This document shows, in pieces, positions 34,040 to 43,995 of a stretch of DNA of 64,000 bases. Origin of the DNA: Paenibacillus piri. Its GTDB lineage: Bacteria > Bacillota > Bacilli > Paenibacillales > NBRC-103111. The notes under the pieces are model-generated. The model saw only the letters and a list, made by a program, of their open reading frames with translations. It was not told the origin of the DNA and made no database searches. Made by a program: the position numbers and the translations under genes. Numbering within the stretch: position 1 is the stretch's first letter; each line of letters starts with the position of its first letter. The stretch is from positions 62,001 through 126,000 of the forward strand of contig NZ_SMRT01000013.1 of NCBI RefSeq assembly GCF_004354045.1, in the 5' to 3' direction.

Positions 34040-34921
34040 ATGATTAAAACAACATTGGCCGGTAGATTGGGCTACAGTCTTATGTATGCAATGCTTGCCG
34101 TGTGCGGATTTTGTGCACTATATCCATTAGTCCAGGTTATTGCCGCTTCTTTCAGCAGCAGCAGAGCGATCAGCTCGGGTGAGGTGTACTTGTGGCCGGT
34201 AGAGTTCACGGTATTGAACTATCATATTTTATTGAAGGACGGGGCGATCCTAGGCGCTCTCAAGAATACAGTAATCGTGACCGTATTCGGTACCTTGTTC
34301 AATATTACCGCGACCGTGCTTGCCGCTTACCCGCTTTCAAAGCCAAGGCTTATGGGCCGCAATTCATTGCTGATGGTCATCACGTTCACGATGCTGTTCA
34401 CCGGAGGCTTAATTCCCCATTTTATTCTGATTAAAACGCTGGGCTTGATGAATACTTACTGGGCGCTCTGGCTTCCGGCATTAATAAGCACCTATAATAT
34501 GTTTGTTATGAAAACGTATTTCGAAGGCCTGCCTGTCGAGGTCGAGGAATCGGCTTCTATGGACGGAGCCGGAGATTGGACCGTGTTGACTAAAATTATT
34601 TTACCGCTATCCAAGCCGATGTTGGCTGCCTTATCTTTATTTTATGCGGTTTATTGGTGGAATTCGTATTTTAATGTATTGATTTATATTTCCAGTGCCA
34701 GGAAAGCAACGATGATGCTGAAGCTGTATCAAATGCTGCAAGGCATGAATGATAAGCTGCAAAATTTGGATACGGCAGTCGTCAGTGTGAACGATATTCC
34801 GACGCCGGAAGGCTTAAAGGCCGCCGCTATATTTATCGCGCTGCTGCCGATCCTGTGCTTTTACCCGTTTTTGCAAAAGCATTTTGTAAAAGGTGTTCTT
34901 ATCGGTTCGGTCAAAGGATAG
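34040..34921 (+). CDS. Sugar ABC transporter permease, LplC/YtcP-type
   Basis: 293 residues, six membrane segments, EAA loop VEESASMDGAGDWTVLTKIILPLSKP. GGGGGAGG before ATG 34040. It starts 10 bp after the first permease stop and completes the heterodimeric channel. Confidence 0.92.
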   Translation: MIKTTLAGRLGYSLMYAMLAVCGFCALYPLVQVIAASFSSSRAISSGEVYLWPVEFTVLNYHILLKDGAILGALKNTVIVTVFGTLFNITATVLAAYPLSKPRLMGRNSLLMVITFTMLFTGGLIPHFILIKTLGLMNTYWALWLPALISTYNMFVMKTYFEGLPVEVEESASMDGAGDWTVLTKIILPLSKPMLAALSLFYAVYWWNSYFNVLIYISSARKATMMLKLYQMLQGMNDKLQNLDTAVVSVNDIPTPEGLKAAAIFIALLPILCFYPFLQKHFVKGVLIGSVKG

Positions 34922-34929
34922 AGGGAATT

Positions 34930-35007
34930 CAGCTTATAGTTACGATGCAAGCTTTCTTACGAAAACTCAGCTAATGCTTACGATGCCAGCTTTCCTGACG
35001 AAAAGCT
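34930..35007 (+). repeat. Tandem imperfect repeat before the lipoprotein gene
   Basis: Two units of 38-40 bp, each containing TACGATGC-A-AGCTTTC and GACGAAAA or TACGAAAA. They lie between the second permease and the Shine-Dalgarno sequence of the binding-protein gene; a role in differential expression of the binding protein is conceivable. Confidence 0.55.
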
Positions 35008-35024
35008 CGAAGGAGGATAAATCA

Positions 35025-36632
35025 ATGAACAACAAGGTTTTTGACCGTAAAACGATTCGCTTAATAGTATCCGGAGGTTTGGCTGCTGCCGTACTGCTCG
35101 CCGGGTGCACGAAGAATGACCCTGCCCCAAGCGCGGAGGGCTCGTCCGATCCGTATGATAAATTACCAAAAACGGTTTCCGTCAATGCAAGAGACAATGG
35201 GAACATAGCGAGCGAGGAAGGCAATATCGAAGAGAATCGCTGGACGAAATGGATTAATGAAAACTCCGGCGTTCAGGTGAAATGGATTGCAACACCGCCT
35301 ACTTTAGGCCCGCTTATTCAGAAGCTGAACACACTAGTTGCCGCAGGTGAAGGTCCGGATCTGTTTGTTGAAGCCAACCGGCCGTTTCTATCCACATTAG
35401 TTGAAAACGGCGCTCTTCAGCCGATTGACGAATATATTGACAAGTATAGCACCTCGTATAAAAAGTATTTGGCTGAGCATCCGGAATTGAAGGAATGGGT
35501 TACGTTTGACGACGGCAAGATGTATTTAGCCGGGGTCATGCGTGCAGGCACAAGCGGTACGGTTGTCCATGCCGGCTTTATCAGGCAGGATTGGCTGGAT
35601 AAGCTGGGACTTAAAATGCCGACTACCTCGGACGAACTGCTGGAGGTTGCCAAAGTATTTAAGGAAAGAGACCCTGACGGTAACGGGAAAGCGGATACAG
35701 TCGGCTTTTCATTCAATATTCCTCTCGGACTAGGCAGTCCGATTCAAGGCATATTCGATACGATGGCGGATAAATGGCACTTGGAAAACGGCAAGCCAAC
35801 CTATGGTGCTTTGACAGAACGGTTCGCCGATTCGATTGCATTCAATAAGAGAATGTATGAGGAAGGCCTCGTTGATAAGGAATATTTAACGGACAAAAAT
35901 TTCGAGCGCCAAAAACAGCTGTGGGTAACAGGGAAGTCGGGTATTTTCCTGGGTACGACCGGAGATGTGTACAATTTATACAAGGATTTGAAAAAGAATG
36001 TCCCAACCGCGAAATTAGCTCCAATCGCACCTGTATCCACCAAATACGGAAAAAACGGCTATAACCAGGGGGTAGGATTAGCGGGTAATATGGTCGGTTT
36101 CAATAAACAGATGAAAAATCCGAAGGCTGCCGTACAGCTAATCGATTTCATGATTGATAAAGGCGGGTTTACACTGGCTAACGGGTTGGAGAATGTGCAT
36201 TACAAAATGTCCAATGGGGTCCCTGCACCTGTCGATCCGCAAAAAAATGCCAAGGAGCTTACCTATGCGTCTACGTATAATATGCTTTACAACGACAAGG
36301 GCTCCTATGAGGATCTTTTGAAAAATCCGAATCCGGATCCAATATTCCGGGAAGTCGATGAATTAAGGGCTCTGGCCGGCAAAGTCTTACTGTCCGTACC
36401 GTTCCGCAGAGATTTCCCTGTGCTGCCGTCCACTCAGGAATTTAACCAGACGATGACCGCTTTTAACGCTTTGGTTGATCCGGCAATTGCTAAAGCTGTA
36501 GTTTCCGGAGCGGCATATACACCGCAAATGGCTGCGGAAGATTTAAAGAAGGAATGGAAGCGTCTTGGCGGGGATAAAGCCGATCAATTGATGAACGACT
36601 ATTATCAGAAGAAAAAGGCGGCCCAAAAATGA
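35025..36632 (+). CDS. Sugar ABC transporter substrate-binding lipoprotein (family 1, LipO-type)
   Basis: 535 residues with lipobox LLAGC near residue 25. The body matches large extracellular solute-binding proteins of the LplA/YtcQ kind (NENSGVQVKWI, GEGPDLFVEANRP). AAGGAGG precedes ATG 35025. A short calcium-loop-like segment, DPDGNGKADT, at about residue 210 is common in these proteins. It delivers an oligosaccharide to the two permeases upstream; its stop codon overlaps the aldolase start. Confidence 0.92.
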   Translation: MNNKVFDRKTIRLIVSGGLAAAVLLAGCTKNDPAPSAEGSSDPYDKLPKTVSVNARDNGNIASEEGNIEENRWTKWINENSGVQVKWIATPPTLGPLIQKLNTLVAAGEGPDLFVEANRPFLSTLVENGALQPIDEYIDKYSTSYKKYLAEHPELKEWVTFDDGKMYLAGVMRAGTSGTVVHAGFIRQDWLDKLGLKMPTTSDELLEVAKVFKERDPDGNGKADTVGFSFNIPLGLGSPIQGIFDTMADKWHLENGKPTYGALTERFADSIAFNKRMYEEGLVDKEYLTDKNFERQKQLWVTGKSGIFLGTTGDVYNLYKDLKKNVPTAKLAPIAPVSTKYGKNGYNQGVGLAGNMVGFNKQMKNPKAAVQLIDFMIDKGGFTLANGLENVHYKMSNGVPAPVDPQKNAKELTYASTYNMLYNDKGSYEDLLKNPNPDPIFREVDELRALAGKVLLSVPFRRDFPVLPSTQEFNQTMTAFNALVDPAIAKAVVSGAAYTPQMAAEDLKKEWKRLGGDKADQLMNDYYQKKKAAQK

Positions 36633-37582
36633 CAATGGACATGAACGGGACGAATGGACAAAGAGAGGTCGGGCAAATAGAGATGAACAAATTACAAGGT
36701 ATTATTCCACCAGTCATTACGCCGTTCACGAAGGAGCTGGATGTGGATACGGCTGCTCTGCAAGGCTTGGCCAACTATATGATCGAGTGCGGAGTAGACG
36801 GTATCTTTGCAATGGGGACCGCGGCTGAATCACCAATGCTGACCCGAGGGCAGCGGTTGAAAGCACTGCAAGTGTTAAAAGCAGAGTGTGCAGGCAGAAC
36901 GCCGCTATTGGTTGGTGTCATGGAAACCAGCACAGCCAGAGTGCTTGAGCTGGTGCGGGAGGCGGAGGAGCTGCAGGCGGATGCGGTTGTTGCGGTGACC
37001 CCTTACTATTTCCGCGTCAAGCAGAAGGAGATTGTCAAACATTTTGCCGCCATTCGCGAAGCGACTTCTTTACCGCTCATTATATATAATGTACCGGTTT
37101 ATACCGGCAATCCGATCGAGCCTGAGACGGTAAACGAGATCGCCCGCTTCCCTGGGGTCATTGCCTATAAGGACAGCTCCGGCAACATGCCTCATTTTCA
37201 ACAGGCGATTCGTCTCACCCGAGATCTGCCGCATTTTTCGGTGCTGCAGGGGGTGCAGGTGTTAAGTGTAATCAGTCTGCAAATGGGTGCGGCAGGACTG
37301 GTACCGGGGGTCGGCAATGTGATACCCGATCAGATGGTTTCGTTATTTCAAGCGGTGCGGCAGGGTGAACTGGAGAAGGCTTATAACATACAAGATTTTA
37401 TCGTCCGTCTGGAGGCGTCTTTCTCGATAGAAGGGTATTCGCTTCCGGTATTGAAGGGAATGGCACAATATCTTGGCTTCGGTGAGGGGGTGCCGCACTT
37501 TCCGCTCCAGCCTTTGACGGCTGACGGAATGCATAAGCTTTCACAAATCTTAACGGGCGGCAATGTCAAGGGAGGCGTGTAA
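36629..37582 (+). CDS. DapA/NanA-family aldolase (dihydrodipicolinate synthase-like)
   Basis: 317 residues. The TIM-barrel class I aldolase shows the Schiff-base Lys181 in AYKDSSG and the active-site Tyr153 in YNVPVYTG. The loop usually reading GTTGE or GSTGE is GTAAES here. It is inside a sugar operon beside a sialidase-like gene, so an N-acetylneuraminate lyase or 2-keto-3-deoxy acid aldolase role is more likely than lysine synthesis (inference). The ATG at 36629 overlaps the previous stop; ATG 36683 (MNKLQGIIPP) is an alternative closer to the family's usual start. Confidence 0.88.
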   Translation: MTMDMNGTNGQREVGQIEMNKLQGIIPPVITPFTKELDVDTAALQGLANYMIECGVDGIFAMGTAAESPMLTRGQRLKALQVLKAECAGRTPLLVGVMETSTARVLELVREAEELQADAVVAVTPYYFRVKQKEIVKHFAAIREATSLPLIIYNVPVYTGNPIEPETVNEIARFPGVIAYKDSSGNMPHFQQAIRLTRDLPHFSVLQGVQVLSVISLQMGAAGLVPGVGNVIPDQMVSLFQAVRQGELEKAYNIQDFIVRLEASFSIEGYSLPVLKGMAQYLGFGEGVPHFPLQPLTADGMHKLSQILTGGNVKGGV

Positions 37583-37586
37583 CCCT

Positions 37587-39284
37587 ATGAAAAAGGTATC
37601 CGATTCCAACAAGCATTTGGTAGCTCAAGAAAAAGACATGTACATCTCGTTCCCCGGCATTGCCAAGGCGAAGGGAGGGTTGGTAGCTTGTTATTTGCGT
37701 ACGGACAGCCATCATCGAACGAAAACCGATATTATGATAACGCGGTCATTGGACGGCGGGAAAACGTGGATCGACCCTCAATCGATAGCGTATACGGATA
37801 TTTATGAGCATGGCAGTGTATACGTAGTGCCGCGAATTAATTCGCTTTCCGATGGACGGCTGGTTGTCATTTGCGACCGCGGATTGCGGAATCCGCAAAC
37901 TGAATTCCAATATTTATCGACCTGGGTTTACAATAAGCAGATGTGGAATGAAATATTTTGGAGCTATGATGATGGTCTGAACTGGGACGGCCCGCACCGG
38001 ATTGACGATGTCGGCGGTGAGCCGGAATATATTCAGGAGCTATCGAACGGGAGCTTGATGTATACAAGAGCCGAGGTCGGTGAAATGGAGCCCAGACTGC
38101 GCTTTAATCCGGCAACGTATTTCGAATTCGGCAGTCCGGCCAAATACGACTGGTTCCCCGGAGTTAGAGTGTATTACAGGCAGGCGGCGGTGTTTTCGGA
38201 TGACGGGGGACAATCTTGGGGACGGAAATCGTTAATGACGGACCATCCGTTATACTCGGACGCGGAAGCCGGCTTTGCCGAAATTAAACCCGGACACTTG
38301 CTTGCCGTAACCCGTTGCGCGGACCATGGCACCCGATACGGGCAGCCGAGCCGGATGATCCGAAGCGACGATTACGGCGTGACATGGGATCAAGGGGTGT
38401 TGGCGCCGTTTCACGGCCACCGTCCTACACTTGGTATGCTGCAGTCCGGCAAAGCACTGGCTGTCTTCAGAAATGCATTGGGCACAAATGCCACCTATGC
38501 ATTTGTATTCGATCCGGAGGAGCAGTTTGCGTATCAGCCGAATTCCTTCATATGGAATGAAGCTGATTGTACAATTGACAACGGAGTCATGACTATAAAA
38601 ACGGAGGAAGGTCCCGAACGTACGGTCAGGTTTCAATTGTATCCGGCTCAAAATGATGTATCAAGGGTACAATTGGAGACGGAAATGAGGCTGGAGGAAG
38701 CAGACGAGTATGGCTGCTGCATTAGCAGCGGCTGCTGGATACGCTTCGAAACGGACCGTGTATCGTTGGCCGATCGGCCTGAGCAAGGGTTTATGCTGAA
38801 TACTCGTGAATGGCATAAATACACAATCATTAGACAGCATCATGAGATCTTCGTTTATGTGGACGGACAGCTGATGCTGCACACGAATACAGTAGGACTA
38901 GCCACGCGAACGATTTGCTTCGGCAACCGGTATATTCAGAATGAAGCTAAGCGGAACCGGTCTGTCAGCCACTGGCGGTCGTTTTCAGTAAAGGTTGACA
39001 ATCCGGATGACTATACTATCGATTGGGAATGGAACGCTGCTGCCGGCTACCCGGATCAATTCCGCAGAGACAGGCTTGTGCTGCTCGATAAATCCGGGTT
39101 TTCAGCCGGAGATAACGGATATCCGCAGTGGGTCCAGCAAGCGGACGGCACTATCGTCATTATCGACTATACGAAAGGCGAACCGGTACAAGACCAGCCT
39201 TTTGTCCGCTCCTATACGGTAACGGAAGCCGAATTATCCGGCACATCAATCAGTCTTATCCAGCCAAATAAGCAGGGCGGATGA
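37587..39284 (+). CDS. Sialidase-like BNR/Asp-box protein
   Basis: 565 residues, no signal peptide. Asp-box motifs S-x-D-x-G-x-x-W appear as SLDGGKTW, SYDDGLNW, SDDGGQSW and SDDYGVTW, the mark of six-bladed propeller exo-sialidases. A segment at about 330-460 reads like a LamG/concanavalin-like insert (WHKYTIIRQHHEIFVYVDGQ). The lack of a secretion signal suggests hydrolysis of an imported sugar, in line with the transporter upstream. GGGAGGCG precedes ATG 37587. True sialidase specificity is not proven. Confidence 0.82.
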   Translation: MKKVSDSNKHLVAQEKDMYISFPGIAKAKGGLVACYLRTDSHHRTKTDIMITRSLDGGKTWIDPQSIAYTDIYEHGSVYVVPRINSLSDGRLVVICDRGLRNPQTEFQYLSTWVYNKQMWNEIFWSYDDGLNWDGPHRIDDVGGEPEYIQELSNGSLMYTRAEVGEMEPRLRFNPATYFEFGSPAKYDWFPGVRVYYRQAAVFSDDGGQSWGRKSLMTDHPLYSDAEAGFAEIKPGHLLAVTRCADHGTRYGQPSRMIRSDDYGVTWDQGVLAPFHGHRPTLGMLQSGKALAVFRNALGTNATYAFVFDPEEQFAYQPNSFIWNEADCTIDNGVMTIKTEEGPERTVRFQLYPAQNDVSRVQLETEMRLEEADEYGCCISSGCWIRFETDRVSLADRPEQGFMLNTREWHKYTIIRQHHEIFVYVDGQLMLHTNTVGLATRTICFGNRYIQNEAKRNRSVSHWRSFSVKVDNPDDYTIDWEWNAAAGYPDQFRRDRLVLLDKSGFSAGDNGYPQWVQQADGTIVIIDYTKGEPVQDQPFVRSYTVTEAELSGTSISLIQPNKQGG

Positions 39285-39474
39285 ATGAGTATTCTGGTCG
39301 CAGCCTGAAGAAGCTGTTTTGGAGCTCACACTGCTTCATTCGCCGGAGTTCGAGCTATTAAAAGCTGCCACCAACGTTGCTTATCTGTTCCGACGACTAT
39401 AACGGGAAAGAATTTCAGAAAATAACGGTTATAGGGTACAATGGAATGAAGCAAACAAAGTGGGAGTTGTTATG

Positions 39475-39954
39475 ATGTCTAACAATGAAGTGATTTTGAC
39501 TCAAGAGGGCTTTGATAAATTAGAGTCGGAACTCGAAGAGCTTAAAACTACAAAACGAAAAGAAATCGCTGAACGGCTTAAAGTTGCAATTAGCTACGGT
39601 GATTTAAAGGAAAATAGTGAATATCATTCTGCAAAGAATGATCAGTCGTTCATGGAAACCAGAATCAAGATCCTGGAGAATATGATCAGAAAAGCTCGGG
39701 TAGTCAATTCGGAAAGTTTGGACGTGACAACTGTTCAAGTGGGATCTACTGTGATTCTTCATGATATAGAATTTTCTGAAAATGTAGAGTATACGGTTGT
39801 AGGCCCTGCCGAGGCTGATGTGACGAATAATAAGATATCCTACGAGAGCCCATTGGGTAAGGAACTCTTGGGAAAAACAATAGGCGACATGATTAGTGTA
39901 ACCGCGCCTTCCGGAGTAGTTAAATACGAGCTGCTTGAAATAAAAGTGCTGTAA
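39475..39954 (+). CDS. greA: Transcription elongation factor GreA-family protein
   Basis: 159 residues, the normal size. The N-terminal coiled coil has LTQEGFDKLESELEELK and the tip ISYGDLKENSEYHSAK with the acidic residues that project into RNA polymerase. The C-terminal FKBP-like domain ends APSGVVKYELLEIKVL. It stimulates cleavage of backtracked transcripts. GTGGGAG precedes ATG 39475. Main and accessory GreA copies cannot be told apart here. The 190 bp upstream hold no gene. Confidence 0.92.
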   Translation: MSNNEVILTQEGFDKLESELEELKTTKRKEIAERLKVAISYGDLKENSEYHSAKNDQSFMETRIKILENMIRKARVVNSESLDVTTVQVGSTVILHDIEFSENVEYTVVGPAEADVTNNKISYESPLGKELLGKTIGDMISVTAPSGVVKYELLEIKVL

Positions 39955-40008
39955 CAACCCGATTATTCAAACCTTTTAAGGTACATCAAACGTCTTCGTG
40001 AGATTTTA

Positions 40009-40057
40009 GCATGAGAAAGCCCCTTCCGCAAAAATTGCGGAAGGGGCTTTCTCATGC
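40009..40057. terminator. Perfect 23-bp bidirectional terminator hairpin
   Basis: GCATGAGAAAGCCCCTTCCG to its exact complement with a 3-nt loop. Located 55 bp after greA. The gap 40058-40297 to the next gene carries no other feature I can support. Confidence 0.85.
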
Positions 40058-40297
40058 TGTCGCCAGTTCAAGAACCGATAGAAACCTCGAACTTATATGG
40101 AGTACATAAGTAACGCACTGTCAGGATAGCGATGCTGCTAAAAATGGTTCGATTAGGTCATACTGTAACTGTCAAGCCAATTATTGATGTTCCCGGAACG
40201 AATGGAAATGAATCGGATATAAGCGCATTCTCTGCTGGGAACACAATTTGTACCGCACATTGAAGCTTTGTCATTAATAACGATTCGGGGTGGTTCC

Positions 40298-41887
40298 ATG
40301 GAAAAAGAAAAAAAACATCCGAGCATTTTTGAACCGTTCGCTCTTATTCTCAATGTGGTCACAGCGGCGGTCGGCGCCATCATCGGTATGCAAATCGTGA
40401 CGACGTTGGGGGTCACCCCAAATACCGCCATCATCGGGGCGCTTGTGGCGATGCTGATTGCCCGGATTCCTATCACAGTATTTAAAAAATACAGGTCCAT
40501 CCACCGTCAAAATCTGGTTCAAACATCCATTTCGTCCGCTACCTTCGGGGCAGCCAACAGCTTGTTAATCCCCATCGGCATTCCGTTTGCGATGGGAACG
40601 CCGGAGCTGATTGTACCGATGCTGGTCGGCGCGGCGCTCGCGATGTTTGTCGATGCGGCGATATTGTATAAAATATTCGACTCTAAACTATTCCCGGCTA
40701 CAGGCACCTGGGCGCCGGGCGTAGCCACTGCCGAATCGATTCTGGCGGGAGACAAGGGCGGGAAAAGAGCCGGGTTACTTGGCGTCGGTACGGTACTCGG
40801 GTTGATCGGATCGTACTTTCATATCTCCATGTCCGCCTTTGGCGTTGCGTTTATCGGCAATATATGGGCGCTGACCATGTTCGGCATCGGTCTGATGATC
40901 CGCCAGTATTCCATCCCCTGGTTTAATGTCGACGTGAATGCACTGTACATTGCGCACGGAGTTATGATTGGCGCCGGAATTGTCGCCTTGGTTCAAGTTA
41001 CGATACTTATCTTCAGCGGACGCAAAGCCAATATCGGCAAAGCGGAAGCTGTTTCCGAACAAAAGTTGACGCGTCCGATCAAAGAAGCCAAGCGCGCCCT
41101 GGGCTACGGTTTTATCGCCTACCTCGTGATCGCGCTGATCATCGCTCTGCTTGGCGGGATCATTACGCATATGTCATTCGGGATGTTGATCGGATTTATG
41201 TTATTTGCCGCATTCGCCGCGTTCGTCCATGAGCTGATCGTCGGGATCGCAGCGATGCACTCCGGTTGGTTTCCGGCCTTCGCCGTGGCGTTTATTACGC
41301 TTCTCTTCGGCATACTGATCGGCTTCCCGCCGGTAGCTCTGGCTTTGCTGGCCGGCTTTAGCGCGGCAACGGGTCCTGCCTTCGCGGATATGGGATACGA
41401 TCTGAAAACCGGCTATATTTTGCGCGGTAACGGTGCGGACAAAGAACTGGAGCTGCAAGGCAGAAAGCAGCAGTATATCACCGGGATGATCGCGTTCGGC
41501 GTTGCCCTGTTAACCGTTATCGTTTCTTATGAAGGATACTTTGCGCAAAATCTCGTGCCGCCGATTGACAAGGTGTATGTCTCGACCATCCAGGCCGGCG
41601 CTTCCCCGGGTATTATGCTGCAGCTGCTTCTTTGGGCGATCCCGGGAGCGATTTTGCAGTTTGCCGGGGGTCCGAGCCGTCAAATCGGGGTATTGTTCGC
41701 AACTGGTCTGCTGATTTTAACGCCGAACGCTTGTTGGGCCGTGCTGACAGGAATTGCGATCCGTCTGATCGTGCTGAACATATGGAAGAAAGAGGCCGAA
41801 ACGCCGATGAGCATTATGGCTGCGGGCTTTATTGCCGGGGATGCGCTCTACAGCTTCTTTAATTCGATATTCAAGTTCAGAAAGTGA
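40298..41887 (+). CDS. OPT-family transporter
   Basis: 529 residues with about 14 membrane segments and Gly/Ala-rich helices typical of the oligopeptide transporter (OPT) family (NVVTAAVGAIIGMQIVTTLG; FPATGTWAPGVATAESILAG). OPT proteins import oligopeptides or metal chelates, usually driven by the proton gradient. ATG 40298 has CGGGGTGG upstream. First gene of a five-gene operon (spacings 10, 50, 38 and 15 bp) that ends with a peptidase, suggesting peptide or modified amino acid uptake. Confidence 0.88.
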   Translation: MEKEKKHPSIFEPFALILNVVTAAVGAIIGMQIVTTLGVTPNTAIIGALVAMLIARIPITVFKKYRSIHRQNLVQTSISSATFGAANSLLIPIGIPFAMGTPELIVPMLVGAALAMFVDAAILYKIFDSKLFPATGTWAPGVATAESILAGDKGGKRAGLLGVGTVLGLIGSYFHISMSAFGVAFIGNIWALTMFGIGLMIRQYSIPWFNVDVNALYIAHGVMIGAGIVALVQVTILIFSGRKANIGKAEAVSEQKLTRPIKEAKRALGYGFIAYLVIALIIALLGGIITHMSFGMLIGFMLFAAFAAFVHELIVGIAAMHSGWFPAFAVAFITLLFGILIGFPPVALALLAGFSAATGPAFADMGYDLKTGYILRGNGADKELELQGRKQQYITGMIAFGVALLTVIVSYEGYFAQNLVPPIDKVYVSTIQAGASPGIMLQLLLWAIPGAILQFAGGPSRQIGVLFATGLLILTPNACWAVLTGIAIRLIVLNIWKKEAETPMSIMAAGFIAGDALYSFFNSIFKFRK

Positions 41888-41897
41888 GGCGCAGCTC

Positions 41898-42959
41898 ATG
41901 CCAATCATAAAATTAGATGAGAGTATGGTTACATATGCGGTTTATGGCGGAGCCGTCCTGGGCGGCGGCGGGGGCGGCTGGATCGAGGAAGGGCTGAAGA
42001 TCGGCCGATTGGCGCTGGAGGTCGGACAGCCCAAGCTGTTGACCGTAGACGAATTTGACGAAGACGATCTGCTTGTTACCGTATCGATGGTCGGTGCGCC
42101 GGCCGCCAAGGACCAATTCGTGAAGCCGATTCATTACGCCAGAGCGCTGGAGATGCTGTCGCAACAAATAGGAAAGCCGGTCAAGGGGCTGAACACGAAC
42201 GAAAACGGAGCGGGGACGACGGTCAACGGGTGGTTTCAATCGGCCGTGACCGGCCTTCCGATTGTCGATCTCGCATGCAATGGACGCGCCCACCCTACTG
42301 GAGCGATGGGTTCGCTCAATTTATCGGAGATGGAAAACTACGTTTCCCATCAAGCCGCTGCGGGAGGCAAAGATGCCAATTATATCGAGCTGAGCGTATC
42401 CGGGACGCTGGAGAAGGCGGCCTCCATGATACGCAAAGTATCCGTAGAAGCGGGAGGTCTGGTGGCTGTAGCCAGAAATCCGGTGACGGTCGCCTATGCC
42501 AAGCAGCATGGCGCGGCTGGCGCCATTACGCAAGCGATTGACGTAGGCAGAGCGCTGCTTTCCCGTCAAGGGGAAGCAGCCATTGATGCGGTCGTCTCCA
42601 AGCTCGGGGGAACATTCGTTGCGACAGGAACGGTGACGGACTTCCAGCTGGAGACGACAGGCGGATTCGACGTGGGTACCGTGCAGATCGATCATTCGTA
42701 CGAAATGACGTTTTGGAATGAGTATATGACTTTGGAAAAAGGCGGAGAGCGATTAAGCACCTTCCCCGATCTCATTATGACGCTGGACGCCAAGACGGCA
42801 AAGCCGATCGTTACCGCAGCCGTTGAAAAAGGCCAGCAGCTTGCCGTCATCACCGTTCCGAAGGACAGGCTGCTTCTCAGCAGCACGATGAGAAACGAAA
42901 AGCTGTTAAAGCCTGTCGAAGATATCATTAAAAAATCGATTATCTCCTTTCTAAATTAA
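41898..42959 (+). CDS. DUF917-domain protein (S-methyl thiohydantoin desulfurase-like)
   Basis: 353 residues. The N-terminus reads YGGAVLGGGGGGWIEEGL, the glycine-rich loop of DUF917, a family now often labelled S-methyl thiohydantoin desulfurase-like and distantly related to hydantoinase subunits. NENGAGTTVNGW and DLACNGRAHPTGAMGS are further conserved-looking blocks. It follows the OPT transporter by 10 bp. It may open or desulfurise a cyclic amide taken up by the transporter; this is inference from family name and context. Confidence 0.85.
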   Translation: MPIIKLDESMVTYAVYGGAVLGGGGGGWIEEGLKIGRLALEVGQPKLLTVDEFDEDDLLVTVSMVGAPAAKDQFVKPIHYARALEMLSQQIGKPVKGLNTNENGAGTTVNGWFQSAVTGLPIVDLACNGRAHPTGAMGSLNLSEMENYVSHQAAAGGKDANYIELSVSGTLEKAASMIRKVSVEAGGLVAVARNPVTVAYAKQHGAAGAITQAIDVGRALLSRQGEAAIDAVVSKLGGTFVATGTVTDFQLETTGGFDVGTVQIDHSYEMTFWNEYMTLEKGGERLSTFPDLIMTLDAKTAKPIVTAAVEKGQQLAVITVPKDRLLLSSTMRNEKLLKPVEDIIKKSIISFLN

Positions 42960-43009
42960 CCTTGCCTGTATTCGGTACAAATTAAAAAAGAAAGTAGGAG
43001 TGTACTGCA

Positions 43010-43957
43010 ATGACATTGAAACAAACCCTTATGGCATTGGATGTTATGGACGACGGGTTCGTAAACGGGGAGAGAGTCAAGGCGCTGTTCAAAGGCTATC
43101 CCGGTGTTTCCGTCACCGTCGCCAAAGTTACCGGAGAGAAAGGCAGCACGGACTTTATTAAAATCGTCATTCCGGGAACGAACGGTAAGCTTAAAGGCGG
43201 TGACGCTCCGACCTTCGGCATTATCGGCCGTTTGGGCGGAATCGGCGCGAGACCGAGCCGGATCGGACTCGTCTCCGATGCGGACGGAGCTGTCGCCGCC
43301 GTTGCCTCCGCTCTGAAGCTGGCGGATATGCAGACGAAGGGGGATGCGCTGAAAGGCGATGTTATCGTCAGCACCCACATTTGCCCGGACGCTCCTACCC
43401 GCCCGCACGAGCCTGTCGACTTTATGGATTCGCCGGTAAATATATTAACGATGAACCAGCATGAGGTTGCGCCGGAAATGGAAGCGATCCTGTCCATCGA
43501 CACGACCAAAGGCAACCGGGTCATCAATCATAAAGGCATCGCTATTTCGCCGACCGTGAAGGAAGGCTATATTCTTCGTATCAGCGAAGATTTGGTGCGA
43601 ATTATGGAAATGGCGACAGGACAGTTTGCCGTGACCTTCCCCATTACGATGCAGGATATCACTCCTTACGGAAATGATTTGTATCATATCAATTCGATCC
43701 TGCAGCCGAGCGTTGCGACCGACGTACCGGTTGTCGGGGTTGCCGTTACGGCGCAAGCGGTTGTGCCGGGATGCGGAACCGGCGCAAGTCATGAAATCGA
43801 TATTGCTACAGCCGTACGCTTTTCCGTTGAGGTAGCCAAAGAGTTTACGGGCGGAACATGTCAGTTCTATGACAAGCATGAGTTCGACCGGATCATCCAG
43901 CTATACGGCTCCATGAAAATATTGCAAACCGGCGGGGAAAACGAACCTCGCGGATAA
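43010..43957 (+). CDS. DUF1177-family protein
   Basis: 315 residues. LMALDVMDDGFVNGERV is the typical N-terminus of DUF1177 proteins. Blocks such as STHICPDAPTRPHEPVDFMD, with Cys, Asp and His, and GCGTGASHEIDIATAVRF look like active-site or metal ligands. The function of the family is not established. It is third in the OPT-DUF917-DUF1177-AroM-peptidase operon, with AAAGTAGGAG upstream of the ATG. Confidence 0.85.
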   Translation: MTLKQTLMALDVMDDGFVNGERVKALFKGYPGVSVTVAKVTGEKGSTDFIKIVIPGTNGKLKGGDAPTFGIIGRLGGIGARPSRIGLVSDADGAVAAVASALKLADMQTKGDALKGDVIVSTHICPDAPTRPHEPVDFMDSPVNILTMNQHEVAPEMEAILSIDTTKGNRVINHKGIAISPTVKEGYILRISEDLVRIMEMATGQFAVTFPITMQDITPYGNDLYHINSILQPSVATDVPVVGVAVTAQAVVPGCGTGASHEIDIATAVRFSVEVAKEFTGGTCQFYDKHEFDRIIQLYGSMKILQTGGENEPRG

Positions 43958-43995
43958 ACGCAAAAATTACCGGTTTTGATTGGAGGCAGGACGTC

